From Geobacillus stearothermophilus ATCC 12980 (lineage in GTDB: Bacteria; Bacillota; Bacilli; Bacillales; Anoxybacillaceae): a stretch of DNA of 64,000 nt. The DNA lies in contig NZ_CP128494.1 in assembly GCF_030369615.1 (NCBI RefSeq), positions 1,321,501 to 1,385,500 on the forward strand. Reading direction: 5' to 3'. The position numbers and the translations under genes were made by a program. The notes below the pieces were generated by a model. That model saw nothing but the letters and a program-made list of their open reading frames with translations. It made no database searches and had not been told where the DNA came from. Shown here in pieces: positions 16,122 to 24,651 of the stretch; positions within the stretch are counted from its first letter, which is position 1; each line of letters starts with the position of its first letter.

Positions 16122-17258
16122 CTAAATAAGTTGTGGTTGGCGGAACGGCTCTTTGCGGGAGATCATGCAAAAGATGATCACCAACATCCGCCGAGCAATG
16201 GCGATGAGGGCTTTTTTCTTCCCGCACCGGGCCGCCAACGACCAAAACTTTCGGGACAAGGGATGCGTCTTGGATCGAGCTGCTGACCATGCCGCCTCGC
16301 ATAACGCCGATCGGAGATGGGGATTGCCTTTTGTCGTGCGCGTGCTCTTTCGCTTTCCGGCGCTTTCATGGTTGCCGGGGGACAATCCAGTCCATGAAGC
16401 CGCCCGTTCCGGCGTTTCAAAGACGCTCATGTCGGTTCCCATCTCGGCGATGATGACGGCGGCGGTTTGTTTTTTCACTCCGGGCATGGTCATCAGCAGG
16501 TTCACTTCCTCGCGATACGGCTCGAGCAGGCGGTCGATGTGTTGGTCGACTTCTTCGATGAGCCGCTCCAATTCCTCAACGTGTTTCCACAAGAGGCGAA
16601 GGAGACGGAGCTCGTGTTCGGTCAAGGTGCCGAGCAGCGAATCGTACACCGCTTGCTTTTTCGTTTTGAGCCTTCCGCGCAGGCATTCATCCAACTCGTC
16701 CTTGTCCACGTATCCCTTCTCCAGCAGCCGGGCGAGGATGTCTTTTCCGGAAACGCCGAAGAGATCGGAGAGGACCGAGCCGAGTTTGACATTGGAAGAC
16801 TCGAGCACTTTTTGAATCCGGTTTTTCTCCGAAGTCAGCTGTCCGACCCACTTTTTGCGGAGGCGGGTAAAATCCCGCAATTCGCGAATATCCGCTGGGG
16901 GGACGAAACTTTTTTCAACGAGTCCATGGCGGAGCAGCTTGGCGATCCACTCGGCGTCCGAGACATCGGTTTTTCTTCCCGGGACATTTTTGATCCGCTG
17001 CGGATTGGCCAGTGTCAAGTCGACATAGCCCTCGAGGAAGGCGAAGACCGGTTTCCAATACACGCCGGTGGATTCCATGGCGACATGGGTGACGCCATGT
17101 TCTTCGAGCCACTCAAGCAGGTCGCCAAGTCCCTTCGAGAACGTGGAGAAGGTTTGAATGTCCTTTTGAATGTGTCCATCTTCTTCCCATAGCGCGCAGG
17201 CGACGATGGTTTCGGCATGAACATCCAATCCTGCGCAGCGAGGATAGATGACATCCAT
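16122..17258 (-). CDS. IS110-family transposase (DEDD recombinase)
   Basis: The 378-residue protein has the N-terminal RuvC-like DEDD domain: D in GLDVHAETIVACAL near residue 10, E in MESTGVYWKPV near 60, and DxxD in GRKTDVSDAEW near 92. After a coiled coil comes the Transposase_20 domain, with LLMTMPGVKKQTAAVIIAEMG near residue 250 and the segment KRKSTRTTKGNPHLRSAL that holds the family's nucleophilic serine. The start at ATG 17258 is preceded by AAAGGAGG. The frame appears intact, so the element may be active. Confidence 0.95.
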   Translation of the reverse strand: MDVIYPRCAGLDVHAETIVACALWEEDGHIQKDIQTFSTFSKGLGDLLEWLEEHGVTHVAMESTGVYWKPVFAFLEGYVDLTLANPQRIKNVPGRKTDVSDAEWIAKLLRHGLVEKSFVPPADIRELRDFTRLRKKWVGQLTSEKNRIQKVLESSNVKLGSVLSDLFGVSGKDILARLLEKGYVDKDELDECLRGRLKTKKQAVYDSLLGTLTEHELRLLRLLWKHVEELERLIEEVDQHIDRLLEPYREEVNLLMTMPGVKKQTAAVIIAEMGTDMSVFETPERAASWTGLSPGNHESAGKRKSTRTTKGNPHLRSALCEAAWSAARSKTHPLSRKFWSLAARCGKKKALIAIARRMLVIIFCMISRKEPFRQPQLI

Positions 17259-17493
17259 GATGAAAATCCTCCTTTTCGATGATCGAGTGCGCAAACAGTG
17301 AATCCACGGGAGACATGCGGCAGTTTTCCGTTCGTCGTCACCTTTCCTCTGTCACAGGAAAGGCCGGACAATGGGTGGTGCACCCAGTGGATTCAAACAC
17401 TTTTCTGTACAGGGTCCAAGCCACCATTAAGTATAACGTCCTGTTAAACTGTTTGCGCCTATTCTTCATTATGGGAAGAAAAGGGGGATTTTC
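17259..17493 (-). ncRNA. Candidate bridge RNA region of the IS110 element
   Basis: The region between the transposase start and the inferred element end has no ORF but several inverted segments, for example CCTTTCCTGTG against CACAGGAAAGG (about 17342-17364). In IS110 elements this upstream end gives rise to the bridge RNA that pairs with donor and target DNA. The RNA boundaries and guide loops cannot be fixed by eye. Confidence 0.4.
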
Positions 17494-17838
17494 ATCCCTG
17501 GGTGGAGGGCAAACCATTGCCCATGGATCTTTTCTGAGCGGAAGCATGGGGTGTATCCAGTTTGAAAAAATGGATGGATGTCCCTCTTGCCAAGGGACGG
17601 CCGATCATGTATCATAATAATCACCAATCCGTTGCTGCGTTGTGCGTTGTAGAATGAAGTTTCAACCGATGGCAATCAAAAGGGAGTTCTACATTGAAGC
17701 GGGAATGTCATGCCTCAATATTCGTGATGGAGGACGGCAGGAACGCTTCTGCGAACACCCACCTGGTGGAGCGTGGTTGAGAAACTGCATTCAGCCAACG
17801 GCAACAGCGGCGCGGATTCACGAATGAGGAGTTGGCAA
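17494..17838. other. Remnant region between IS110 and MarR operon
   Basis: About 340 bases without a convincing gene. They hold the diverged repeat unit to about 17534, a small hairpin GTCCCTCTTGCCAAGGGAC (about 17580-17598), and an inverted pair GTAGAA/TTCTAC at about 17649-17692. Short frames here have no ribosome binding site or recognisable domain. Confidence 0.5.
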
Positions 17839-17881
17839 AAGAGTCCAACTGGATGCAAAACATCCGGTTGGACTCTTTTTC
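17839..17881 (+). terminator. Strong rho-independent terminator
   Basis: AAGAGTCCAAC plus GGATG pairs with CATCC plus GGTTGGACTCTT, followed by Ts. No intact gene lies directly upstream, so it is probably left from a lost gene. Confidence 0.8.
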
Positions 17882-17920
17882 GTTGCGTATGTTTTCTCAA
17901 AAAGACATGAAACAATATAG

Positions 17921-17948
17921 TTGATTTTTCCTGTTTTCATGTTATAAT
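17921..17948 (+). promoter_or_regulatory. Promoter and possible operator of the MarR efflux operon
   Basis: TTGATT and TATAAT lie 16 bases apart. Two TTCGTA repeats (17957-17962 and 17972-17977) directly downstream are 15 bases apart and could be the site for the MarR protein encoded next. Confidence 0.55.
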
Positions 17949-18022
17949 AACCATATTTCGTACAGTAATAATTCGTATTGAAACTATTCCAACAAGAAAG
18001 ATGAGGCAAGGAGGGGGGATGA

Positions 18023-18463
18023 ATGGAAGGGATCAGCCGGGACATCATGTATGCTGTCTTCCGGACGCAAAAGGCGCTTTATCGCCTCATCCGCGAGGAC
18101 GCCGCCCGCGTCGGGGTGACAGAGGTGCAGCTGATCGTCTTATATACGCTGCTGAAAAAAGAGCATATTCGTCTGAATGACTTGGCGGAAAAATTAAACT
18201 TAAGCAACAGCAATGTCAGCGGCACGGTTGACCGGCTCGTCGGCGCCGGCCTTGTTGTCCGAGAGCCGTCGAAGCAAGATCGGCGCGCGGTCATTTTGAG
18301 TTTGACGGAAAAAGGAAAAGAGACGGTGTCGGAAGCGTTTGGCGAGCAGTCGGTGCTGCGCCGGCGGCTTGGCCGCATTCAAGAACTCGTCTCTCCAGAG
18401 GAGATTGAACAGTTTTTGCATCTTCATGAAAAAATTAAAGCGATTTTACTCGGGGAGGAATAG
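18023..18463 (+). CDS. MarR-family transcriptional regulator
   Basis: The 146-residue winged-helix protein has the MarR core: LNDLAEKLNLSNSNVSGTVD (recognition helix) near residues 53-72, then the wing VVREPSKQDRRAVILSLTEKG. AAGGAGGGGGG lies 6 bases before the ATG. The membrane-fusion gene begins 2 bases after its stop and an MFS exporter follows, the usual layout of a self-regulated drug-responsive efflux operon. The ligand is unknown. Confidence 0.92.
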   Translation: MEGISRDIMYAVFRTQKALYRLIREDAARVGVTEVQLIVLYTLLKKEHIRLNDLAEKLNLSNSNVSGTVDRLVGAGLVVREPSKQDRRAVILSLTEKGKETVSEAFGEQSVLRRRLGRIQELVSPEEIEQFLHLHEKIKAILLGEE

Positions 18464-18465
18464 AC

Positions 18466-19104
18466 GTGAACGTGAAACGACTGGTTGCGCTGAACATCAT
18501 TGTGCTCATTTTGCTTGTCGGTGGAGGCTTTGCCGCCTACTACTATGTGAATGAAGCAACGAACTACATTAAAACGGACAACGCCCGCATCGACGGCCAG
18601 GTCATCTCCGTCGCTGCGCCGCTGTCCGGGAAGTTAACATCCTGGCGGGGCGACACGGGAAAAACCTTCTCAGCTGGGGAAGAAATCGGCGAGGTGTTTG
18701 ACGGCAAAACAACGATTCCGGTGACAGTGCCGCATCGGATGACGATCGTGCAGCAAAACGCAGTCAAGGACTCGTTTGTCGCTGCGGGGATGACGCTGGC
18801 CCGCGGGTTTGATTTGAACGATTTGTGGGTGACGGCGAATATTGAAGAGACGGATATTGAAGACGTGAAAATCGGGCAAGACGTCGATATTTATGTCGAT
18901 GCGTATCCGGATCGCAAATTCAGCGGCAAAGTCGAAAAAATCGGCAACGCGACAGCGAATACGTTCAGCCTGCTGCCAAGTTCCAATGCGACCGGCAACT
19001 ACACGAAAGTGACCCAAGTCATCCCGGTGACGATTTCCATTGACAACTACAGCGGAGCCGGACTTGTGCCGGGCATGAACGTCACCGTCCGCATCCATAA
19101 GTAG
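18466..19104 (+). CDS. HlyD/EmrA-like efflux adaptor protein
   Basis: The 212-residue protein has an N-terminal TM anchor (residues 5-27), a lipoyl-like half (DNARIDGQVISVAAPLSGKL), and a beta-barrel part (DLWVTANIEETDIEDVKIGQDVDI). It lacks the long coiled-coil hairpin of Gram-negative EmrA, as expected in a monoderm. The start is GTG, 2 bases after the marR stop. It should work with the DHA2 exporter encoded 10 bases downstream. Confidence 0.88.
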   Translation: MNVKRLVALNIIVLILLVGGGFAAYYYVNEATNYIKTDNARIDGQVISVAAPLSGKLTSWRGDTGKTFSAGEEIGEVFDGKTTIPVTVPHRMTIVQQNAVKDSFVAAGMTLARGFDLNDLWVTANIEETDIEDVKIGQDVDIYVDAYPDRKFSGKVEKIGNATANTFSLLPSSNATGNYTKVTQVIPVTISIDNYSGAGLVPGMNVTVRIHK

Positions 19105-19114
19105 GTGATGGAAG

Positions 19115-20827
19115 ATGACAGCATTTGTCATTGGTTATATTGTGTTTGCCGTTTTGGTTTTGGCGGCGGTCAACATCGCGCTGCGCCGCCGCAAACCGGC
19201 TTCAGCCGCAGGGAAGGCGGCAGATGAAGCGGCGGAAGCCAACGCTCAACCGTTAGCGGAAACGAAAGCAGAGCCGTCGACAGGAACGGATGGGCGTCCG
19301 GTCGCTCCGGCCGGTCAAGGCGGCCTTGGGGATATCGGCAGCCGCGGCAAGGTTGTGGCGACGGTCATGCTGGGCGCGTTTGTCGCCATTTTGAATCAAA
19401 CGTTGATCAACGTCGCCTTGCCGCATATGATGCAAGATTTCAACGTGGAAACGTCGACGATTCAATGGCTCGTGACCGGCTATATGCTCGTCAACGGGGT
19501 GCTTATCCCGATCAGCCCGTTTTTAATCGCCAAGTTTCCAGCGAAACGGTTGTTTTTATCGGGCATGTCGTTTTTCGCCATCGGCGCGTTTGTCTGCTCG
19601 ATCGCTCCGTCGTTTGCCGTCATGCTCACGGGGCGGTTGACACAAGCGGTCGGGGCCGGCATTATTATGCAGCTGATGATGGTCATTATGTTGTCGATTT
19701 TCCCGCCGGAACGCCGCGGGGTGGCCATGGGAACGGTCGGAATCGCCATGATGTTTGCGCCGGCGGTCGGGCCGACGCTGTCTGGCTGGATCGTTGAACA
19801 TTATACATGGCGGCTGTTGTTTTACGTCGTGTTGCCGATCGCGATTTTAGACATTGTGCTCGCCTCCGTCTGGCTGAAACATACGCCGCGTAAAGGCAAT
19901 CCAGTGCTGGACGTGCAAGGGGCGGTCTACTCTACGATCGGGTTTGGCGGTGTTCTGTATGGCTTCAGCGAGGCCGGAAGCAAAGGATGGGGCGAGACGG
20001 AAGTCGTTGTTTCGCTTGTCATCGGCGCCTTGTTCCTCATCATGTTCACATGGCGTTCGCTGCGCTCGGAGCATCCGGTGCTCAATTTCCGTGTGTTCCG
20101 CTACCCAGTGTTTACGTTGGCGACCGTCATCGGATCGGTCATCAATATGGCGATGTTTGCAGCGATGGTGTTGCTGCCGGTGTATTTGCAAAACTTGCGC
20201 GGCTTTACGCCACTTGATGCCGGTTTGCTGTTGCTACCGGGAGCGATTGTCATGGCGATCATGTCGCCGATTTCCGGCTGGGTGTTTGACCGCATCGGCG
20301 CGCGGGCGCTGGCGATCGTCGGCTTGATCATCACCGCGGTCACGACGTGGGAATTCAGCAAGCTGACGATGGATACACCGTACAGCCAGTTAATTTGGCT
20401 TTATATTTTCCGCATGTTCGGCATGTCGATGCTCGGAATGCCGATTATGACGGAAGGATTGAACGCCTTGCCGCGCCATTTGTACAGCCACGGCACGGCG
20501 ATGTCCAATACGATCCGCCAAGTGGCCGCTTCGCTCGGAACGGCGTTCTTGGTGACGATCATGTCCAACCGGGCCAAATTCCATGCGGACATGTACCGAA
20601 ATGAGATGACGGAAAACAATCCGTTTTTCATGAGCCTTGTCGGCCAGCTGAAGCAGGCGATTCCGAGCGATGAAGCGGTGGTGCAGCTGCTGTATGGGCT
20701 CGTGCAGCAGAGATCGACTGTCGAAGGGATTAACGATGCCTTTTTCGTCGCCACCTGCTTGACGGTATTGGCGTTAATGATGGCGTTTTTCTTAAAGGGA
20801 AAAAAGCATAAATCGCCATCAGCGTAA
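19115..20827 (+). CDS. DHA2-family MFS drug exporter (EmrB-like)
   Basis: The 570-residue membrane protein has the fourteen-TM EmrB/QacA pattern: NQTLINVALPHMMQDF and STIQWLVTGYMLVNGVLIPI near residues 95-135, and motif C in VGPTLSGWIV near 220. One extra TM helix and an Ala/Glu/Pro-rich linker of about 50 residues (20-75) precede the core, which is unusual for the family. It ends the marR-emrA-emrB-like operon before a terminator. The substrate is unknown. Confidence 0.93.
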   Translation: MTAFVIGYIVFAVLVLAAVNIALRRRKPASAAGKAADEAAEANAQPLAETKAEPSTGTDGRPVAPAGQGGLGDIGSRGKVVATVMLGAFVAILNQTLINVALPHMMQDFNVETSTIQWLVTGYMLVNGVLIPISPFLIAKFPAKRLFLSGMSFFAIGAFVCSIAPSFAVMLTGRLTQAVGAGIIMQLMMVIMLSIFPPERRGVAMGTVGIAMMFAPAVGPTLSGWIVEHYTWRLLFYVVLPIAILDIVLASVWLKHTPRKGNPVLDVQGAVYSTIGFGGVLYGFSEAGSKGWGETEVVVSLVIGALFLIMFTWRSLRSEHPVLNFRVFRYPVFTLATVIGSVINMAMFAAMVLLPVYLQNLRGFTPLDAGLLLLPGAIVMAIMSPISGWVFDRIGARALAIVGLIITAVTTWEFSKLTMDTPYSQLIWLYIFRMFGMSMLGMPIMTEGLNALPRHLYSHGTAMSNTIRQVAASLGTAFLVTIMSNRAKFHADMYRNEMTENNPFFMSLVGQLKQAIPSDEAVVQLLYGLVQQRSTVEGINDAFFVATCLTVLALMMAFFLKGKKHKSPSA

Positions 20828-20833
20828 ACAAAG

Positions 20834-20864
20834 GAAGCGGCGCAGAAGCCGCTTCTTTTTTTGT
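20834..20864 (+). terminator. Rho-independent terminator of the efflux operon
   Basis: GAAGCGGC pairs perfectly with GCCGCTTC and is followed by seven Ts. Confidence 0.9.
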
Positions 20865-20959
20865 TTTATGCCATTATGGACAACAATGTTCTTGCTCCCT
20901 TTTTGCACACATATACATCATAAAGACAAGCGGATGACAAAAGAGGGGAGGGGAGCGCC

Positions 20960-21109
20960 ATGGCGCATTTCGGCTCGAAAGGATGGCTTGTGGCTGAGTT
21001 GAAAAAGGCAGGCATCGCCCGCCATCCGGTCGGACGGAAAAAAATTGAGACATACAAAGCAGCCGAGCTGTATGGGTTGTACCGAAAATATGTGCAGAAA
21101 ACGTGCTAG
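20960..21109 (+). CDS. DUF2639-like small basic protein (49 aa)
   Basis: The product (MAHFGSKGWLVAELKKAGIA, then RHPVGRKKIETYKAAELYGL) matches the DUF2639 family (YflJ-like), small basic proteins of Bacillaceae with unknown function. GAGGGGAGGGGAGCGCC lies directly before the ATG. A terminator overlaps the stop codon. Confidence 0.8.
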   Translation: MAHFGSKGWLVAELKKAGIARHPVGRKKIETYKAAELYGLYRKYVQKTC

Positions 21110-21137
21110 GCCGGATGAAAAATCCGGCTTCTTTTTT
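21110..21137 (+). terminator. Rho-independent terminator
   Basis: GCCGGA pairs with TCCGGC, followed by TTCTTTTTT. It starts at the last base region of the DUF2639-like gene. Confidence 0.8.
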
Positions 21138-21198
21138 GGGCAACCTAAAGGGGAAAGGAGGGAGGCGCGCCTGATGGTTGACAAACGCGCCGGAAGCG

Positions 21199-21393
21199 AT
21201 GAAGAAAAAACGGTTTACGGTAGCGGAAGGGGAAACGATCGCCGCCTGTTTAGCGCGAATGAAACAGGAAGGCTACCGCCCCATCCGCCGCATCGAGCAG
21301 CCAATTTTCCGCGAAGTGGAAACGAACGGCGAAACGATGGTTGAGCCGTGCGGGCGCATCATCGAATTTGAGGGGGTGCGCGATGAGCCGTAG
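21199..21393 (+). CDS. NETI motif-containing protein
   Basis: The 64-residue protein MKKKRFTVAEGETIAACLAR, with MKQEGYRPIRRIEQPIFRE and PCGRIIEFEG, belongs to a small conserved Bacillaceae family named after the NETI motif (here GETI). Its function is unknown. Family starts agree with ATG 21199. The in-frame TTG at 21178 sits 14 bases after AAGGAGG, so seven extra residues are possible. Confidence 0.78.
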   Translation: MKKKRFTVAEGETIAACLARMKQEGYRPIRRIEQPIFREVETNGETMVEPCGRIIEFEGVRDEP

Positions 21394-21539
21394 CAACAGG
21401 TCGTTAGCACGGTTGCCCGCCGCCGCCAACGATTTGAGGCGTCGGCCATAGCGGCAAATGGCGAATGGGACGTTGCAGCCGGTTGTCCGGGTCGCTACAA
21501 TAAAGAAGGGGAAAAATATAAAGAGAAGGAGATGACGCC

Positions 21540-21746
21540 ATGATTCATCACACATGGGCGACCCGGCCGACGATCAAAAAAGTAAAGTGCGTTCACACGA
21601 ACGCGGAAAAGTACATGGTCAGCAATGTATTGACGCCGGGCAAAGTATATGAAGTAAAAAACGAAACCGACGAGTTTTATTTTGTCATTGACAACAGCGG
21701 AAAAGTCGGCGGGTTTTACAAAGATTATTTTGAGGAAGTCAAGTGA
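21540..21746 (+). CDS. DUF6501-like small protein
   Basis: The 68-residue protein begins MIHHTWATRPTIKKVKCVHT and has the segments LTPGKVYEVKNETDEFYFVI and DNSGKVGGFYKDYFEEV. This resembles a conserved small SH3-like Bacillaceae family (DUF6501 as I recall). GAAGGAGATGACGCC precedes the ATG. It is convergent with the KinB-like kinase and shares its terminator. Confidence 0.78.
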   Translation: MIHHTWATRPTIKKVKCVHTNAEKYMVSNVLTPGKVYEVKNETDEFYFVIDNSGKVGGFYKDYFEEVK

Positions 21747-21763
21747 TCGCGCCAATCACCAAG

Positions 21764-21799
21764 AAAAAACGGATGTCCGAAACAGGGCATCCGTTTTTT
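21764..21799. terminator. Bidirectional terminator
   Basis: AAAAAACGGATG pairs with CATCCGTTTTTT, giving a T tract on both strands between convergent genes. Confidence 0.88.
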
Positions 21800-21802
21800 C
21801 GA

Positions 21803-23095
21803 TCAGCCGGCGGCGCTTTGTTCCGCCGTCGGCGGCCGCAACCGGCTTGCCGGCAGCGTGATCGTCAACGTCGTCCCTTTTTGTACGGCGCTTTCGATCG
21901 TCCACGTTCCTCCCATTTGTTCGATGATTTTGACGGCGACCATCGCACCAAGCCCAGTGCCTTTTTCTTTTGTGCTGAAGTATGGCTCGCCGAAGCGGCG
22001 CACTTGTTCTTTCGTCATGCCAACGCCGTTGTCGGAAATGGTAATGACGACTGATGCCCACCGGTTCTCGGCCGCAACATGGAGCGTGCCGCCGTTCGGC
22101 ATCGCCTCAATGCTGTTTTTCAACAAGTTGAGAAAACACTGTTGGAAATATTGTACGTTTCCGATAACGACACCATGTTCGAGGGAAGAGGATACATGGA
22201 TCGAATGCATATGCGCCATTGGCGTAATCATTTGCAACACTTTTTGAAGCTCGACGGCGACATCAATCGGCTCGGTCTCTTTTGGCGCCGGTTTGGCAAA
22301 CGTCAAATAGTCGCGGATGATGGCTTCCGCCCGCTCGAGTTCCTCTAAGGCGATGCGAATGTACCGCTCTTCGGTTTCGCGCGGCAGCCGACCCGTTTGC
22401 AGCAGCTGGATGAATCCTTTGACGACGGTGAGCGGGTTGCGGATTTCATGGGAAATGCTGGCTGCCATTTGGCTGACAATCTGCATTTTTTCCATCTTCA
22501 TCAGCTCCGCTCGAGCGAGCTGTGCCTCATGAAGCGTCTCCATCAAATAGACAGCGAACATCATGACGAACGGCGGCATTATAATGAAATACGCGATATA
22601 CGGCCTCGTTACCGGAAAATCAGCAATCATCACGGCGACAAATGTCGTCAGCACCGCGAGCAAAAACGTCAGCCCAAGCGACATAACGAGCTTGCTCGGC
22701 CGCGGTAGCTTGCGAAACAGCGGCGAGGCGGCCGCCGCTATGGCAAACATGATGGTGTAAACGATCAACGTAAGCGGCTGAAATCCGTACAAAACGGTGC
22801 GTGCCAGCATCAAGACAACAAACAGCACCGCCCCGACCGCGCCGCCGCCATACAATGTCCCAAGCAAAAACGGAATTTGCCGGAAATCATGGACGCACAG
22901 CGGATCCATGTAAATCGGAAATTTCATGCACAAAACGGCCGCCAACGCCAAGCAAGCGCCAAGCAGCGCTTGGCCATAGAGCGGGCGCTGCCGGATCGCT
23001 CGACTATGGTCATAAATAAAGGAAAAGGCAAAGATCGTGACTAAAATATAAAATAAGTTGTTCAAGACGTGCTGGTTAATGTATAAACCGGCCAT
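21803..23095 (-). CDS. KinB-like membrane sensor histidine kinase
   Basis: The 430-residue protein has six hydrophobic segments in residues 1-195 of the 5TMR-LYT type (PLCVHDFRQIPFLLGTLYGG near residue 66), then HisKA and ATPase domains. The H-box is SHEIRNPLTVVKGFIQLL near 219, the N-box LLKNSIEAMPNGG near 330, and the G-boxes SDNGVGMTKEQ and KGTGLGAMVAVKI. This is the architecture of KinB, which feeds phosphate into the Spo0F-Spo0B-Spo0A relay. There is no response regulator next to it, as for other phosphorelay kinases. The frame is intact, unlike the kinase at 9349. Confidence 0.9.
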   Translation of the reverse strand: MAGLYINQHVLNNLFYILVTIFAFSFIYDHSRAIRQRPLYGQALLGACLALAAVLCMKFPIYMDPLCVHDFRQIPFLLGTLYGGGAVGAVLFVVLMLARTVLYGFQPLTLIVYTIMFAIAAAASPLFRKLPRPSKLVMSLGLTFLLAVLTTFVAVMIADFPVTRPYIAYFIIMPPFVMMFAVYLMETLHEAQLARAELMKMEKMQIVSQMAASISHEIRNPLTVVKGFIQLLQTGRLPRETEERYIRIALEELERAEAIIRDYLTFAKPAPKETEPIDVAVELQKVLQMITPMAHMHSIHVSSSLEHGVVIGNVQYFQQCFLNLLKNSIEAMPNGGTLHVAAENRWASVVITISDNGVGMTKEQVRRFGEPYFSTKEKGTGLGAMVAVKIIEQMGGTWTIESAVQKGTTLTITLPASRLRPPTAEQSAAG

Positions 23096-23173
23096 ACGAA
23101 AAATCTCCTAACTGAATAGACATCATCACCTTTCATTATAGCGGAAAGAGATTGAAAGAAAAATATGCATTGG

Positions 23174-23381
23174 CTATGTCCGGTCTTTCAGCAGCCAAAC
23201 CGCCAAGGCGCCAAGGAGCGGCAGCGAGCGTAAACGAAGCCGCCGTCGAGCGCAAAATCGGAAAGAGCGCCGGGATGACCGCCTGCATCGCATCGTTCAA
23301 AAAGTGGCCGAGGCTGATGCGAACAAAAATCGGGTAGACGGTCATGCTGACGGCGCTTGTTCGTTCCGTATGAACCCCCAT
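23174..23381 (-). pseudogene. Fsr-like MFS transporter, internal deletion and frame change
   Basis: From ATG 23381 (ribosome binding site GGGGGAGAACG) the frame encodes the start of a fosmidomycin-resistance-type MFS protein: TVYPIFVRISLGHFLND, then AMQAVIPALFPILRS. It then jumps to the last residues of the same kind of protein (RSLPLLGALAVWLLKDRT, stop at 23174), but in another frame. About 330 residues are missing. This is a deletion remnant. The original frame runs on antisense to about 23136. Confidence 0.75.
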
Positions 23382-23502
23382 CGTTCTCCCCCGTTCCAAC
23401 CATAGATCTTAATATGGCTAAATTATACTTGATCCTTGCCACCAGAGAAAGCCCCATTTCCCAGCGTGAGCGCAGGCAAGAGGGCGCTTCATTTTTGTCT
23501 TT

Positions 23503-24651
23503 TCAATCGCCAGCGCGGTAATTCAGCTTTTCTTTTCCAGATGCACTGATGACGAGCTCGACGTTTACGAATAGCGTGTTGTTATGGAGTGGGATGAGGC
23601 CGTTGATCTGATGTTTTTTCCAGAGATCCGGACGCTGGCGATACAGCTGCTCCGACAGATTCAATATATCGATCTGCTGCTTCTTGCCAAGTTCATACAA
23701 GCGGCGGATCTCCTGCTTCACCGTTTGTTCCGCCAGTTTGGTCAGTTGTTTTCGCGAGAGCGGTTTGCGCAGTTCGATGATGGCGCCTTGCGCCTGCACT
23801 TGGACAGTAAACGCAGGCTCTCCATCCTTCACTTTGACCGACCATTTCGTTTTCGGGTCCCGGACGACAAGAGAGGCGACCGTTTTCCCTTTTTGTTTGA
23901 CATAAATCGGGGTGCGGCGAATGTCGTGTTCGAGCCAGCGAAGTCCCTCTAGATCGGAACGGCGGACACATTGCTGGAGGCTGTAATGGTGGACAAAACA
24001 CACGCCGGAAACAGCGAGCATCGGTTTCGGCTTTTTATTTTCGATCCAGCGCCGGCGGTCGAGCGTTAAATACGGAAGCCTTGCCGTATCGGCTTTTTCA
24101 TCCATATCGACAATCAGCCGGCTGAGCCGGATCGGGCGGATAAACGAACTTTGTTGAAAGATTTCTTCCGGATTGGACAACAGCGAATAATACGAGGAAG
24201 CGTTTAACAGCGGCGTCGCTTCAAACAGCTCGGACAGCGGCTCATCGGTGGCGTACACCCATGCTGTATGGCGAATTTCGTTGTAACGGTTCAGCACGTC
24301 GATCACATCGGCCACGATGCCTTTTTGCAAGGCCCGTTTGGTAAAGACAATGCTTTTTACATGGCCCCATGACACCCTTTGTTGAATGGAAGGGTAGATT
24401 TTGTCGGTCGCGATATTAAACGTTTCGCCAGCGGCTTTGCCGATGGAAACGGCCGCTTTCTCTTTGCCGCCTCCGGCCTCGACTTTGGCGAGGGCGGTGA
24501 AACCAACCAGCTGAACGTAGGCGACCACTTGGCCATCTTTATAATCCACCCCAATGGCATGAATATACACAATGTGATCGATGTTGCGCGTGTCCCAACA
24601 GCCGCTGAGCAAGATGACGGAAGCGATGACGGGAAAGAGCCGCTTCCTCAT
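23503..24651 (-). CDS. Ger(x)C-family germinant receptor lipoprotein (C subunit)
   Basis: The 382-residue protein has a lipoprotein signal (FPVIASVILLSGCWD, lipobox Cys near residue 18) and the GerC pattern: HIVYIHAIGVDYKDGQVVAYVQ near residue 28, the SIGKAAGETF-type segment, and the C-terminal EQLYRQRPDLWKKH. It sits on the outer face of the spore inner membrane with the A and B subunits. Its start overlaps the A gene stop by 4 bases (ATGA), so translation is coupled. It is last of the B-A-C operon. Confidence 0.93.
   Translation of the reverse strand: MRKRLFPVIASVILLSGCWDTRNIDHIVYIHAIGVDYKDGQVVAYVQLVGFTALAKVEAGGGKEKAAVSIGKAAGETFNIATDKIYPSIQQRVSWGHVKSIVFTKRALQKGIVADVIDVLNRYNEIRHTAWVYATDEPLSELFEATPLLNASSYYSLLSNPEEIFQQSSFIRPIRLSRLIVDMDEKADTARLPYLTLDRRRWIENKKPKPMLAVSGVCFVHHYSLQQCVRRSDLEGLRWLEHDIRRTPIYVKQKGKTVASLVVRDPKTKWSVKVKDGEPAFTVQVQAQGAIIELRKPLSRKQLTKLAEQTVKQEIRRLYELGKKQQIDILNLSEQLYRQRPDLWKKHQINGLIPLHNNTLFVNVELVISASGKEKLNYRAGD

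Larger units (their letters stand above)
15983..17493 (-). mobile_element. IS110-family insertion sequence
   Basis: An IS110-type transposase gene lies between a 10-bp inverted pair, GAAAATCCCC (15983-15992) and GGGGATTTTC (17484-17493). Both borders abut pieces of the 74-bp repeat. The length of about 1.5 kb suits the family. The non-coding part upstream of the transposase (about 235 bases) is longer than the downstream part (about 130 bases). That is the arrangement of the IS110 group, whose bridge RNA comes from the upstream end. Exact ends are inferred, and no target duplication is expected for this family. Confidence 0.7.

Noticed and set aside
16153..17192. Plus-strand ORFs of about 220-240 residues opposite the IS110 transposase
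   Set aside because: They are antisense shadows of a clear transposase gene.
18466..20827. Horizontally acquired resistance island
   Set aside because: The operon has codon use like its neighbours and an ordinary promoter and terminator. The IS110 lies outside it.
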